This document shows, in pieces, positions 43,078 to 51,225 of a stretch of 64,000 nucleotides of DNA. This DNA is from Bordetella parapertussis (GTDB taxonomy: Bacteria > Pseudomonadota > Gammaproteobacteria > Burkholderiales > SG8-41), in the NCBI GenBank assembly GCA_945861275.1, contig CAMATZ010000005.1:100214-164213 (forward strand), given 5' to 3'. Both the position numbers and the translations under genes were made by a program. Positions within the stretch are counted from its first letter, which is position 1. Each line of letters opens with the position of its first letter. A model generated the notes under the pieces. The model had not been told where the DNA came from and searched no databases. It saw nothing but the letters and a program-made list of their open reading frames with translations.

Positions 43078-44262
43078 ATGACCGCCCGCTACATCGCGCA
43101 CCTCGACATGGACGCGTTCTATGCCTCGGTCGAACTGTTGCGCTATCCGCAACTGCGCGGGCAGCCCGCTGTGGTGGGCGGGCGGCGGCGCAGCGTCGAG
43201 GCTGCACCGGCGGCGCCTGCGTTTCCCACGCTGCGCACCTATACCGGACGCGGCGTCATCACCACCGCCACCTACGAAGCACGCGCATTGGGCGTGCATT
43301 CCGGCATGGGCTTGATGAAGGCGGCAAAGCTCGCGCCCGACGCGTGGCTGCTGCCTGCGGATTTTGATCAATACCGGCGTTACTCACGCCTGTTCAAGGA
43401 GGCCGTGCGCGCGGTAGCGCCGCTGGTCGAAGACCGCGGCATCGACGAGATCTATATCGACCTCACCGCGTTGGTAATGGCAGGCGAACCCATCGATCCG
43501 TGGGCGCGCGCCCGCGACATAGCACTGCAACTGCAAAGCGCAGTGCGCGTCGAGACGGGCTTGTCGTGTTCCATCGGCGTCACGCCCAACAAGTTGCTGT
43601 CAAAAATCGCATCAGACCTGCACAAGCCCGGCGGCGTAACGGTGCTGACCGCGGACGACATACCCGCGCGCATCTGGCCGCTGCCGGCGCGCAAGGTCAA
43701 CGGCATCGGCCCCAAAGCGAGCGCGCGGCTGGAGGCGCTGGGCATACGCACGGTCGGCGAGCTGGCCGGTGCCGATTCCGCGTTACTGATCGAAAACTTT
43801 GGCAAAAATTACGGCGCGTGGATGCACGATGCGGCACACGGGCGCGACCAGCGCGTAGTGGTTACCTACAGCGAACCCAAGTCCATCAGCCGCGAAACCA
43901 CCTTTGAAGATGATCTGCATGCGGTGCGCGACCGCGAAAAACTCTCGCGCATCTTCACTGATCTGTGCCTGCGCGTGGCCGACGATCTGAAGCGCAAAGG
44001 CGTGGTCGGTAAAACCATCGGCCTGAAGTTGCGTTACGACAATTTCAAAACGGTGACGCGCGATCGCACGATCGATGCGCCCACCGGTGATGCAGCCATC
44101 ATCCGCCGCGCCGCGGGGGAGTGTTTAAAGCGGGTGCCGCTGGACCGGCGCATACGCTTGCTGGGCGTGCGTGTTGGCGCTTTGAGTAAGCCCGGTGCGG
44201 CCGCAGTCAGCGTGAAGTCCGTGCCTGCCGCACCAGCACCGACGCTGTTTGATGATATTTAA
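43078..44262 (+). CDS. dinB: DNA polymerase IV (DinB)
   Basis: A 394-residue Y-family polymerase. Catalytic motifs are HLDMDAFYASVE (residues 8-19) and GIDEIYIDLTAL (metal-binding D/E, about 120-131). The helix-hairpin-helix is KVNGIGPKASARLEALGIRT (about 206-225), and FEDDLHAVRD begins the little finger. Compared with E. coli DinB, a loop of about 20 residues (SVEAAPAAPAFPTLRTYTG) is inserted in the fingers region. It performs error-prone synthesis past lesions. Start ATG 43078 follows the Bug gene by 9 bp; no LexA box was recognised upstream. The MATE gene follows 23 bp later. Confidence 0.92.
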   Translation: MTARYIAHLDMDAFYASVELLRYPQLRGQPAVVGGRRRSVEAAPAAPAFPTLRTYTGRGVITTATYEARALGVHSGMGLMKAAKLAPDAWLLPADFDQYRRYSRLFKEAVRAVAPLVEDRGIDEIYIDLTALVMAGEPIDPWARARDIALQLQSAVRVETGLSCSIGVTPNKLLSKIASDLHKPGGVTVLTADDIPARIWPLPARKVNGIGPKASARLEALGIRTVGELAGADSALLIENFGKNYGAWMHDAAHGRDQRVVVTYSEPKSISRETTFEDDLHAVRDREKLSRIFTDLCLRVADDLKRKGVVGKTIGLKLRYDNFKTVTRDRTIDAPTGDAAIIRRAAGECLKRVPLDRRIRLLGVRVGALSKPGAAAVSVKSVPAAPAPTLFDDI

Positions 44263-44285
44263 CTATCTGTTTTTATGAATTTTTT

Positions 44286-45605
44286 GTGACTGCTGCCCTC
44301 CCACGCACCAGCACGCACCGCCAAGTGTGGGCAATGGCGTGGCCGATCATCCTCGCCAATATCACCGTGCCGCTGCTGGGCGCGGTGGATACCGCCGTTG
44401 TCGGGCACCTGCCGGAACCCTATTACATCGGCGCGGTGGCGCTGGGCGCGATGCTGTTCAATTACATCTACCACCTGTTCAACTGCCTGCGCATGGGCAC
44501 CACCGCGCCCACGGCGCAGGCGCGCGGCGCGGGCGACTACCCGCAAGTGCGCGCGATGATTGCCCGTGCACTGCTGCTGGCGGGGGTCATTGGCAGCGTG
44601 ATCATTGTGCTGCAACTGCCGATCATCAACTTTGCGTTCTGGATTATCAAAGGCAGCGCTCAGGTCGAACACTACGCACGCGAATATTTTTTGATCCGTG
44701 TGTGGTCGATGCCGGCGGTGCTCGGCTCCTACGCCATCATCGGCTGGTTTTATGGCCTGCGCAATGTGCGCACGCCACTGCTGATTCAGGTATTTGTCAA
44801 TTGCCTGAACATCGTGCTGGCGCTGGTTTTTGTGTTTGTGTTTCACTGGGACGTGCCTGGTGTTGCCGCAGCTTCGCTGATCGCTGAATATACCGGCCTG
44901 CTGATCGGACTGTACTGCGTGTGGCGTACTTTGCGTGAACTGCCGGACGATGGCAAGCGCGCCAGGCTGCTCGACCCCGCACAGCTCAAACGCATGGTGA
45001 CGATCAACGGCGATATCGTATTGCGCACCATCTGCGTGGTCTCGGTGCTGGGCTTTTTCATGGCGAAAAGCGCCGAACTCGGCGATGTGCAATTGGCGGC
45101 CAACCAGGTATTGCATCATTTTCTGATCTTTACCTCTTACGCGCTCGACGGTGTCGCACATGCCGCCGAGGCGATACTGGGCGAATCGGTGGGGCGGCGC
45201 GATCGCGCTGCGTTTATGCACGACAGGCGCGTGGTGTTCCTGTGGTCGGGCGTGGTCGGCCTGATCAACATTGTGATTTACGCCGTGGCGGGGCACGCCA
45301 TCATCGCGCTGATGACCAGTATTCCCGAAGTGCGCGCAGCGGCTGCAAGTTACCTGTGGTGGCCGGTGCTGATGCCGCTGGCGTCGGTGTGGGCGTACAC
45401 TTACGACGGTGTTTATCTGGCCGCCACGCGCACGCGCATCATGCGCAACACCGTGATCGCCTCGTTCACGATATTTTTGACCTTGCTTTATACCCTGATG
45501 CCTTTGATCGGCAACGCGGGACTGTGGATCGCCGTGGGCGGATTTCTGGTGGGGCGCGGCGTGTTGCTGCATGTTTTCTTTCCGCGTGTGTTGCGGACAA
45601 TTTAA
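44286..45605 (+). CDS. dinF: MATE-family efflux transporter (DinF-like)
   Basis: A 439-residue, 12-helix protein. The family N-terminus reads AWPIILANITVPLLGAVDTAV, followed by GTTAPTAQARGAGD and the mid-protein block LIAEYTGLLIGLYCVWRTL. DinF-type MATE proteins export cationic or oxidised compounds with Na+ or H+ and lie next to dinB/lexA in several bacteria, so the dinB partner here supports the name. Start GTG 44286 lies 23 bp after dinB; no ribosome site is clear. The long minus-strand frame opposite it is a shadow. Confidence 0.85.
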   Translation: MTAALPRTSTHRQVWAMAWPIILANITVPLLGAVDTAVVGHLPEPYYIGAVALGAMLFNYIYHLFNCLRMGTTAPTAQARGAGDYPQVRAMIARALLLAGVIGSVIIVLQLPIINFAFWIIKGSAQVEHYAREYFLIRVWSMPAVLGSYAIIGWFYGLRNVRTPLLIQVFVNCLNIVLALVFVFVFHWDVPGVAAASLIAEYTGLLIGLYCVWRTLRELPDDGKRARLLDPAQLKRMVTINGDIVLRTICVVSVLGFFMAKSAELGDVQLAANQVLHHFLIFTSYALDGVAHAAEAILGESVGRRDRAAFMHDRRVVFLWSGVVGLINIVIYAVAGHAIIALMTSIPEVRAAAASYLWWPVLMPLASVWAYTYDGVYLAATRTRIMRNTVIASFTIFLTLLYTLMPLIGNAGLWIAVGGFLVGRGVLLHVFFPRVLRTI

Positions 45606-45661
45606 CCTGCCGCGGCAGCCATGCAAGCGCGCGCTCCACGTATCACGAAACGGAGGTTGAC

Positions 45662-45736
45662 ATGATGAATCGTAACCGGCGCCCGCCGCCGCAGGGCCGG
45701 GCAGGGTGGGCGCTAATTGCTGTTGCGCTGAAATGA
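45662..45736 (+). CDS. Small 24-residue reading frame with strong ribosome site
   Basis: GGAGGT at 45652-45657 precedes ATG 45662 with good spacing. The predicted peptide MMNRNRRPPPQGRAGWALIA ends VALK at 45736. It is Arg/Pro-rich then hydrophobic, perhaps a membrane micro-protein or a leader for the gene at 45753 (17 bp on). It could also be a truncated remnant. The evidence is only the ribosome site and position. Confidence 0.35.
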   Translation: MMNRNRRPPPQGRAGWALIAVALK

Positions 45737-45752
45737 CGCATATTCCCTTCTA

Positions 45753-46367
45753 ATGAGCAAAATGAACAGCAAAACCATCGTCGGAATAACGTTTTCGCTG
45801 GTGGTTTTAGGGATAGGAATCTTCGGCTACCATCTGCTGAGCGCAGAAACAGGCGCGCTGAAAAACGCCAAGGTCTACGAACTTACCGATCCGGTCGCTC
45901 GTGTGGTGGTTGTGGAGGGTAAGGTGAGCGTCAAAAACAAAATTCTGGTTCAGAATTTTGTCCATGCTGTACGGGAGATTTATTCCACCGGCACGGGGAG
46001 TGGGCGCTCTAGTTGGAGTACGAAAGAACAATTCAACCAACCGTTATGGCTCGATGTGGGATCGGAGGAGGTTGTCGTCAATACCGACTCCCCTATTGCT
46101 CGGGGAAACCAGGTGAAGATTCTGGTGGACTCAGCCAATAAGGAGAACCGGTGGCGCGGTATTGAGCGGGGCGCCACGGTTACGGTCATTGGCCGCATCA
46201 CCTCTAAAAATCCAACGGCCATTGAAGCCACCATTTATACCTATGCAGACAGCCGTCACGGCTACGAAGAAGACGCGCGTTCCGGCCATCGCGCTTTTTG
46301 GATAACAATGGGTGTCGGTCTACTGATCGGGGCCGCCATTACTGTTGCCGGACTCTGCAAGAAATAG
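45753..46367 (+). CDS. Hypothetical protein with two terminal membrane helices
   Basis: A 204-residue protein with an N-terminal helix (IVGITFSLVVLGIGIFGYHL) and a C-terminal helix (ITMGVGLLIGAAITVAGL) enclosing a soluble domain with alternating strands (VKILVDSANKENRW, GATVTVIGRI). This layout recalls the GIDE-like membrane proteins, but the similarity is weak and I do not assign a family. The gene is less GC-biased than its neighbours and follows the small frame at 45662. Convergent with the toxin-antitoxin pair. Confidence 0.6.
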   Translation: MSKMNSKTIVGITFSLVVLGIGIFGYHLLSAETGALKNAKVYELTDPVARVVVVEGKVSVKNKILVQNFVHAVREIYSTGTGSGRSSWSTKEQFNQPLWLDVGSEEVVVNTDSPIARGNQVKILVDSANKENRWRGIERGATVTVIGRITSKNPTAIEATIYTYADSRHGYEEDARSGHRAFWITMGVGLLIGAAITVAGLCKK

Positions 46368-46377
46368 GAAAGTGGGA

Positions 46378-46698
46378 TTAGGCGCCGACCTTCCATAGGG
46401 ACTTGGGTGGAATATGGCTGAGCTCCCTCAGGATACCGGGCACCAGCGGGACGAGGTGTTCCATCCGATTACTTACTGCCTCAACCACAAGCACAGCAAT
46501 CGGCAAAGTGGCAAGGTTCTGCTGGAACTCAAGGTTCCCGTCCATCGTCAGGAACACATCGAACTGAGAGGCGGCGAGTCCGAGCAGCTTTCCATTCTTG
46601 ATGCCTGTCCATCCGCTACGCTGAACGGTGGAAACCTCGTGACCAACTAGCATTACGGCGAGACGACGCGGGAGATCCTCGTCAAGCAGGATACGCAT
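46378..46698 (-). CDS. DUF5615-type PIN-like toxin candidate
   Basis: A 106-residue protein starting MRILLDEDLPRRLAVMLVGH, the PIN-like acidic N-terminus, with FDVFLTMDGNLEFQQNL and IAVLVVEAVSN. DUF5615 proteins are PIN-domain-like nucleases paired with DUF433 partners. ATG 46698 lies within the end of the DUF433 gene (17-bp overlap), as usual for such pairs. The frame could start further upstream at 46728 but that would deepen the overlap. RNase activity is inferred. Confidence 0.8.
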   Translation of the reverse strand: MRILLDEDLPRRLAVMLVGHEVSTVQRSGWTGIKNGKLLGLAASQFDVFLTMDGNLEFQQNLATLPIAVLVVEAVSNRMEHLVPLVPGILRELSHIPPKSLWKVGA

Positions 46699-46900
46699 CG
46701 GATGTGAGTGCGGCGCGTGCCTCTTCAAGCACTGCTACCGCCAGTTCGCGACTGACGGACGGAAAGTCATCCAGGAAGACTTCCAACGAGTCTCCGGCTT
46801 CAAGGTGAGCAAAGAGCGTCTTGACCGGGACGCGCGTGCCAGCGAAAACGGGCGTTCCGCTGTGGATCTCGGGGTCGATGGTGATCAGCTGTGTCTTCAT
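46682..46900 (-). CDS. DUF433 antitoxin candidate
   Basis: A 72-residue protein: ITIDPEIHSGTPVFAGTRVP then LFAHLEAGDSLEVFLDDFPS, the DUF433 signature, a small DNA-binding-like domain. ATG 46900 has TGGAG seven bases upstream; ATG 46918 is further up without one. It precedes the toxin gene and overlaps it. In such modules the antitoxin usually controls its own promoter; a plausible promoter region lies in the A/T-rich part near 46925-46940 (TACAGTATACTG, itself near-palindromic). Confidence 0.82.
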   Translation of the reverse strand: MKTQLITIDPEIHSGTPVFAGTRVPVKTLFAHLEAGDSLEVFLDDFPSVSRELAVAVLEEARAALTSDAYPA

Positions 46901-47326
46901 GGCTGTACTCCAGCACACGCTACCGTTACAGTATACTGCATCGGCTGTTTATCGGCGGCCTAACGTCCGCGTTGAATAGCGCGCGGTTAGCTGGCAAGTT
47001 CTTCATTGGATGGTCTCGCCGGTCCAGCGGTCGCGATGCGCCCAGAACATGCAGCGCGGACACACCGAGCCTTCGGGGTAATCAGTATCTGTGTCATTCT
47101 TTCCTCCTCTATGTCGCTCCGACTCCGACGCCCAACGTGAATTGAACTTCCGAAATGCCGTGCATCAAATCACCCAGAGTAACGCGGATCAGCTATCCTT
47201 TTGATTTTGTTGTACTTTCGTGCTGTTGTTCTTAGTGGCGGCGGTTGCCATGCGGCGACATTTGCCGCCATCATCGGAGATAGGCTGCGCGTTGCACATC
47301 CTACCAACGTAGATCCGGCGGAGCCA
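46901..47326. other. Gap of about 430 bp upstream of the toxin-antitoxin pair
   Basis: Holds the near-palindrome CAGTATACTG (46928-46937), likely part of the antitoxin promoter/operator, and a degraded minus-strand reading frame (47003-47097, listed separately). Codon choice elsewhere is poor and no other gene is supported. The low coding quality suggests insertion and decay around the toxin-antitoxin pair. Confidence 0.5.
47003..47097 (-). pseudogene. Frameshifted small zinc-ribbon-like frame
   Basis: An ideal ribosome site (AGGAGGAAAGA) precedes ATG 47097, but the ATG frame reads MTQILITPK and then runs as poor sequence. A frame offset by one base reads DTDYPEGSVCPRCMFWAHRD and ends RWTGETIQ at a TGA (47003-47005), with a CPRC zinc-ribbon-like pair. 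The 95-nt length is not a multiple of 3. I read this as a small gene with a one-base shift near its start, or a sequencing error; family unknown. Confidence 0.35.
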
Positions 47327-47971
47327 TCAAGCCGCTTTCGCAAACTCCTCCATCACCCGCTTTTCATGCGCAACAAGTTTCTGCACGCTGGCGCGGCTTT
47401 GCATGCGCTCCCAATGCGCCATGCAGTTCCTGAATTGCGACAAATCAAGTTTGAACGAAATCGCACGCCGGAAGCACCAGAAAAAATACGCATCGGGTGC
47501 GGTGAAATGATCGAAGAACCATTCGCGCCCAGCGAGCAGATTTTCCACCACGGCGAAGTCTTCGAACAGCAGTTTGTTGCCGACGCGTTTGACACTTTCC
47601 GCCGAGCCGGGAAGGTCGCAATAGTTTTCCGGTCGCGCGTTGGGCGTAAGGTGCGGATGGATGCCTGAACCGAAAAACGACATCAGCGACAGCGCCTTGA
47701 TTTCCAGCATCGGGTCGGCGGGCAGCAGTTTTGCCGCTGGAAAATGGCGTGCAATCCACACTTGCAGCGCCAGATTTTCGGTGAGCGCTTCGCCATCGAT
47801 AATCAGCACCGGCACTTTGTGCTTGGGGTTGAGCCGCAGAAACTCCGGCGACTTTAACTGGCCTGCGCGGGAATTCAGATTTTGCACCTCGAAATCCGCA
47901 CCGGCTTCAGTAAGCGTTATAAACGGCACGGTGGCGCAGGTTTGCGGGGCGTAGCAGAGCGTGAGTTTCAT
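47327..47971 (-). CDS. Glutathione S-transferase (214 aa)
   Basis: Thioredoxin-fold N-domain: KLTLCYAPQTCATVPFITLT, then LNPKHKVPVLIIDGEALTEN with the cis-Pro and the Glu-Asn glutathione contact. The helical C-domain covers about residues 90-214. The substitution of the active-site Ser/Tyr cannot be fixed by eye; Cys residues near position 6 and 12 may serve. Likely detoxification of electrophiles. Diverges from the Bug gene at 48079. Confidence 0.85.
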   Translation of the reverse strand: MKLTLCYAPQTCATVPFITLTEAGADFEVQNLNSRAGQLKSPEFLRLNPKHKVPVLIIDGEALTENLALQVWIARHFPAAKLLPADPMLEIKALSLMSFFGSGIHPHLTPNARPENYCDLPGSAESVKRVGNKLLFEDFAVVENLLAGREWFFDHFTAPDAYFFWCFRRAISFKLDLSQFRNCMAHWERMQSRASVQKLVAHEKRVMEEFAKAA

Positions 47972-48078
47972 GGTTGTTCCTGTTAAGGCGCTGAATGTCC
48001 AATGCCGCCAATATTATGCGAAGGTGCGCTGTGCAGCTAGTGTCGCGCGCGTCTGGATTCGGCGTTATAGTGGGATGT

Positions 48079-49050
48079 ATGAATATGCGGCATCGTATTT
48101 TGAGCATCGGATTTGCGGTTTGTGCCGGTATCCCCGCTGTCGCTCCGGCGCAGGCATACCCCACCCGCCCGATCCGTCTGATTATTCCCAGCGGCGCGGG
48201 CGGCATTACCGACATCCTCGCGCGCAATATCGCGCCCAGGTTGAGTGACGCGCTGGGGCAGCAGGTGGTCATCGACAATCGGCCTGGCGCCAGCGGTATC
48301 GTTGGCTCGTTGATCGTCGCCAAGGCAGCCCCCGATGGGCATACGCTGCTGATGGCGTTTCCATCGCATGTGGTGAATCAGAGTTTGTTTGCGGATATGC
48401 CCTATGACACGGCGACGGCATTTGCGCCGGTCACTCTGGTGAGCGCGGTGTCGCCGGTGTTGATCGTCGGCAGCCAGTCTCCGGCGCGCTCGGTGGCGGA
48501 ACTGATTGCGTTGGCGAAGGCCCGGCCGGGGCAGTTAAATCACGGATCAACTGGCAGCGGCAGCATGGGTTCGCTGGGCGCAGATTTATTTGGCGCGATG
48601 GCGGGCATCAAATTCACGCAGGTCGTGTACAAGGGGGCGCCGCAGGCACTGACCGCACTGATGTCGGGTGAAATCGAGTTTTATCTGATCGGATCGGTGG
48701 GCACGGCGGTAGCGCAGGTGAAGGCGGGCCGTATACGCGCGCTGGGCGTCGGCGCGAAACAGCGCAATGCATCGTTGCCGGATGTACCGCCGATTGCCGA
48801 CACGCTGCCGGGTTACGAGGCGCGCGGCTGGAACGGCATACTCGCGCCGGCGGGCACGCCACGCGCCATCGTTGAGCGGCTCAATCAGGCACTGGTAAAA
48901 ATTATTCGCTCACCTGACATGGCGCCGGCGCTGGCGGGTGAAGGCGCGATTGCGGTCGGCAACACGCCTGCTGAATTCGATGCGATCATCCGCGCGGACA
49001 TTGCGAAGTGGGCGAAGATCATCAAGGACGCGAGCAGTCGTGCGCGATAA
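48079..49050 (+). CDS. Bug/TctC-family solute-binding protein (323 aa)
   Basis: Signal peptide ILSIGFAVCAGIPAVAPAQA, then YPTRPIRLIIPSGAGGITDI and VIDNRPGASGIVGSLIVAKA. Later blocks: LNHGSTGSGSMGSLGADLFG, GYEARGWNGILAPAGTPRAI. ATG 48079 starts the signal; the frame begins at 47995 with non-signal sequence. Followed 105 bp later by the alpha/beta hydrolase gene, with a repeat between. Confidence 0.86.
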   Translation: MNMRHRILSIGFAVCAGIPAVAPAQAYPTRPIRLIIPSGAGGITDILARNIAPRLSDALGQQVVIDNRPGASGIVGSLIVAKAAPDGHTLLMAFPSHVVNQSLFADMPYDTATAFAPVTLVSAVSPVLIVGSQSPARSVAELIALAKARPGQLNHGSTGSGSMGSLGADLFGAMAGIKFTQVVYKGAPQALTALMSGEIEFYLIGSVGTAVAQVKAGRIRALGVGAKQRNASLPDVPPIADTLPGYEARGWNGILAPAGTPRAIVERLNQALVKIIRSPDMAPALAGEGAIAVGNTPAEFDAIIRADIAKWAKIIKDASSRAR

Positions 49051-49073
49051 AGCAAAAATATTTAACAGAAATA

Positions 49074-49142
49074 GACAGGATGAACAGGATGAACGGCATG
49101 GGTTGTGGTGGTTTTTATCCTGTAAATCCTGTTCATCCTGTC
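49074..49142. repeat. Palindromic repeat (GACAGGATGAACAGGAT family), copy 1
   Basis: GACAGGATGAACAGGATGAA (from 49074) is inverse to ATCCTGTTCATCCTGTC (to about 49142) around a loop. A second copy is at 57516-57588. Lies between the Bug gene and the alpha/beta hydrolase gene. Confidence 0.83.
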
Positions 49143-49154
49143 GAGCCGTAAACA

Positions 49155-49955
49155 ATGCCTTACATTGCCGCAGCAGAGTGCAGGCTGTACTACGAAATCC
49201 ACGACTACAGCGATCCGTGGACCACGCCGGAATCCATGCTGCTGATTCACGGCTTCACCGAAAGCACGCCCGCGTGGCGGGCGTGGGTGCCGCATCTGGC
49301 GCGGCGCTATCGCGTAATCCGTTTTGATCAGCAGGGCTTCGGGCGATCGAGCTCGGTGCCGGATGAGTCTGCATTCAGCACGCGAAAGTTTGTTGATCAT
49401 GCGGCAAAACTCATCAGCGAATTTGGGGGCGGGCGCGCGCATGTGATCGGCGCCAAAAGCGGCGGGTTGGTCGCCATAGAACTCGCCCGTCTCAAACCGG
49501 AGTTGGTAAGAACCATCACACTCGCCTCTGTGCCGCTGGCGCCGCCGCAGCCGCAACAATGGTTGCAGCACATGGAGACGCATGGCGTAAAAAGCTGGGC
49601 GCGCGAAACCATGCCGCCGCGTCTCGGCAGCCGCATGCCGCCGGAAGGGTTCGAGTGGTGGGTCAATCTGATGGGGTCTACCCGCATAGAAACGGCGCGC
49701 GCCTACATGCGCTGGGTGGGCAACATTGATGTCGGCGCCACGCTGCATGAGGTGAAATGCCCGGTGCTGGTGATTACCACGGAGTCACCGCGCCGTGGCT
49801 ACAGCCGCAGCGATAGCGATTTATATCGCGAGAAATTGCCGCAGGCGGAAATTGTCGCGCTGCCGGTGGATGGTTATCACGTGGGCGCTACCGACCCGGA
49901 TGAATGTGCGCGGATTACGCTCGAATTTCTGCTCAAGCATCGCAAGCAGGGGTAG
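49155..49955 (+). CDS. Alpha/beta hydrolase
   Basis: A 266-residue alpha/beta-hydrolase. The oxyanion Gly/His motif is LIHGFTESTPAWRAWVP; the nucleophile elbow is HVIGAKSGGLVAIELARL (G-x-S-x-G as AKSGG, about residue 101, with Lys before Ser). The acid and His are probably in VLVITTESPRRG and DGYHVGATDPD. Likely esterase or C-C hydrolase. It follows the Bug gene on the same strand. No signal peptide. Confidence 0.85.
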   Translation: MPYIAAAECRLYYEIHDYSDPWTTPESMLLIHGFTESTPAWRAWVPHLARRYRVIRFDQQGFGRSSSVPDESAFSTRKFVDHAAKLISEFGGGRAHVIGAKSGGLVAIELARLKPELVRTITLASVPLAPPQPQQWLQHMETHGVKSWARETMPPRLGSRMPPEGFEWWVNLMGSTRIETARAYMRWVGNIDVGATLHEVKCPVLVITTESPRRGYSRSDSDLYREKLPQAEIVALPVDGYHVGATDPDECARITLEFLLKHRKQG

Positions 49956-49988
49956 GACACAAAGAGAACAAAGATCGCAAAACGCTGG

Positions 49989-50130
49989 ACCGTCATTCCG
50001 GCGCAAGCCGGTATCCCCTTCCCTTGGGGGAAGGTAGGTTGGGGGGGCTATTCATGATCCGAAGGATCATTTTTCAAGATGCTGCGCATGATTGCACGAC
50101 CTAGATTCCGGCTTGCGCCGGAATGACGGT
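49989..50130. repeat. Dispersed palindromic repeat (GTCATTCC family)
   Basis: ACCGTCATTCCGGCGCAAGC (from 49989) faces GCTTGCGCCGGAATGACGGT (to 50130). About 85 bp lie between, containing a small stem of CCTTCCCTTGGGGGAAGG. Situated between the convergent hydrolase and Bug genes. Confidence 0.82.
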
Positions 50131-50143
50131 GTAGCGGGTTTTG

Positions 50144-51127
50144 TCACTCATTGCGTATATTCGCAACCTTCGCCGCTTTGCCCCACTGCTCGCGCTCGGA
50201 TTTCAGGAACGCCGCGAATTGCTCTGGTGAACTGCCAATGCCCTCGGTGCCGTCGAGCGCGAGGCGCGACGCCACTTCCGGTTTCTGCACCGCCTTGACC
50301 ACTTCGCGATACAGCCGGTCGACGATGGGCCGCGGCACGCCGCGCGGCGCCATCAGGCCGTGCCATTGTGTGACCACATAACCCGGCACGCCGGCTTCAA
50401 TCATCGTCGGCAGGTCGGGCGCGGCTTTGGTGCGCGCGGCACTGGCAATGGCGAGCGCGCGCAGTTTTTGCGAGCGCACCTGGCTGTAGACCGAGCCGCC
50501 GCTGAAAAAGCTCATTTGTATTTGTCCGGACAGCAGTTCGGTCAGTGCCGCGCCGACGCCCTTGTAGGGCACGTGGGTGAAGCGCGCCGCGGTGGCGCTG
50601 GCCAGCAGTTCGGTCGCCAAATGGGCAAGCGAAGCGTTGCCGGTCGAGGCATAACTCAATTTCGTGGGATAGGCTTGCGCGTAGGCCACCAGTTCTTTCA
50701 CCGATTTCACCGGCAGCGATGGATGCACAGTGAGGATGTAGGGGCTCGCACCCACTTGAGATATGGCATCGAAATCGCGATAAATATCGTAGCGTGTCTT
50801 GTTGACGATGCCGTACACCACCAGGCTCGCCGACAGCATCATCACGGTGTAGCCATCCGCCGGCGCCAGCGCGGTAATCTCCGCGGCGATGCTGCCGCTG
50901 GCGCCCGCGCGGTTATCCACCACCACGCTTTGCCCGAGCGCTTCGGACATCGGCATGGCCGCCAGACGCGATACAAAATCAAGGCCTCCGCCCGCGCCGG
51001 AAGAAACTGTCATGCGGATGGGTTTGGTGGGGTAGTTCGCGGTGGACTGCGCGGCAGTGTGTGGTGTTGCGAAGGCCAACGCCAATGTCAGTGCCATGAA
51101 CAGGCCAGTGTGTGCAGCAGCTTTCAA
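50144..51127 (-). CDS. Bug/TctC-family solute-binding protein (327 aa)
   Basis: Signal peptide TGLFMALTLALAFATPHTA, then YPTKPIRMTVSSGAGGGLDF and VDNRAGASGSIAAEITALAP; LSYASTGNASLAHLATELLA and GYVVTQWHGLMAPRGVP follow. I chose TTG 51127 because GGGAG lies at proper distance; earlier in-frame starts up to 51208 lack a ribosome site and a signal-like N-terminus. Diverges from the CnbZ-like gene 99 bp away. Confidence 0.84.
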   Translation of the reverse strand: MKAAAHTGLFMALTLALAFATPHTAAQSTANYPTKPIRMTVSSGAGGGLDFVSRLAAMPMSEALGQSVVVDNRAGASGSIAAEITALAPADGYTVMMLSASLVVYGIVNKTRYDIYRDFDAISQVGASPYILTVHPSLPVKSVKELVAYAQAYPTKLSYASTGNASLAHLATELLASATAARFTHVPYKGVGAALTELLSGQIQMSFFSGGSVYSQVRSQKLRALAIASAARTKAAPDLPTMIEAGVPGYVVTQWHGLMAPRGVPRPIVDRLYREVVKAVQKPEVASRLALDGTEGIGSSPEQFAAFLKSEREQWGKAAKVANIRNE

Positions 51128-51225
51128 TTGAGCGTCTCCCGAAACAATCAGCTTGCGCAATGGTAGGTGAAGGCCGCGCGCAAAACCAGATACAATTTCA
51201 AAATTCACTGAAATAGGGAGCGCCG

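Noticed and set aside
44259..45626. A 455-codon minus-strand frame opposite the MATE gene
   Set aside because: Its protein is extremely His/Arg/Gln-rich, typical for the antisense of a hydrophobic membrane protein.
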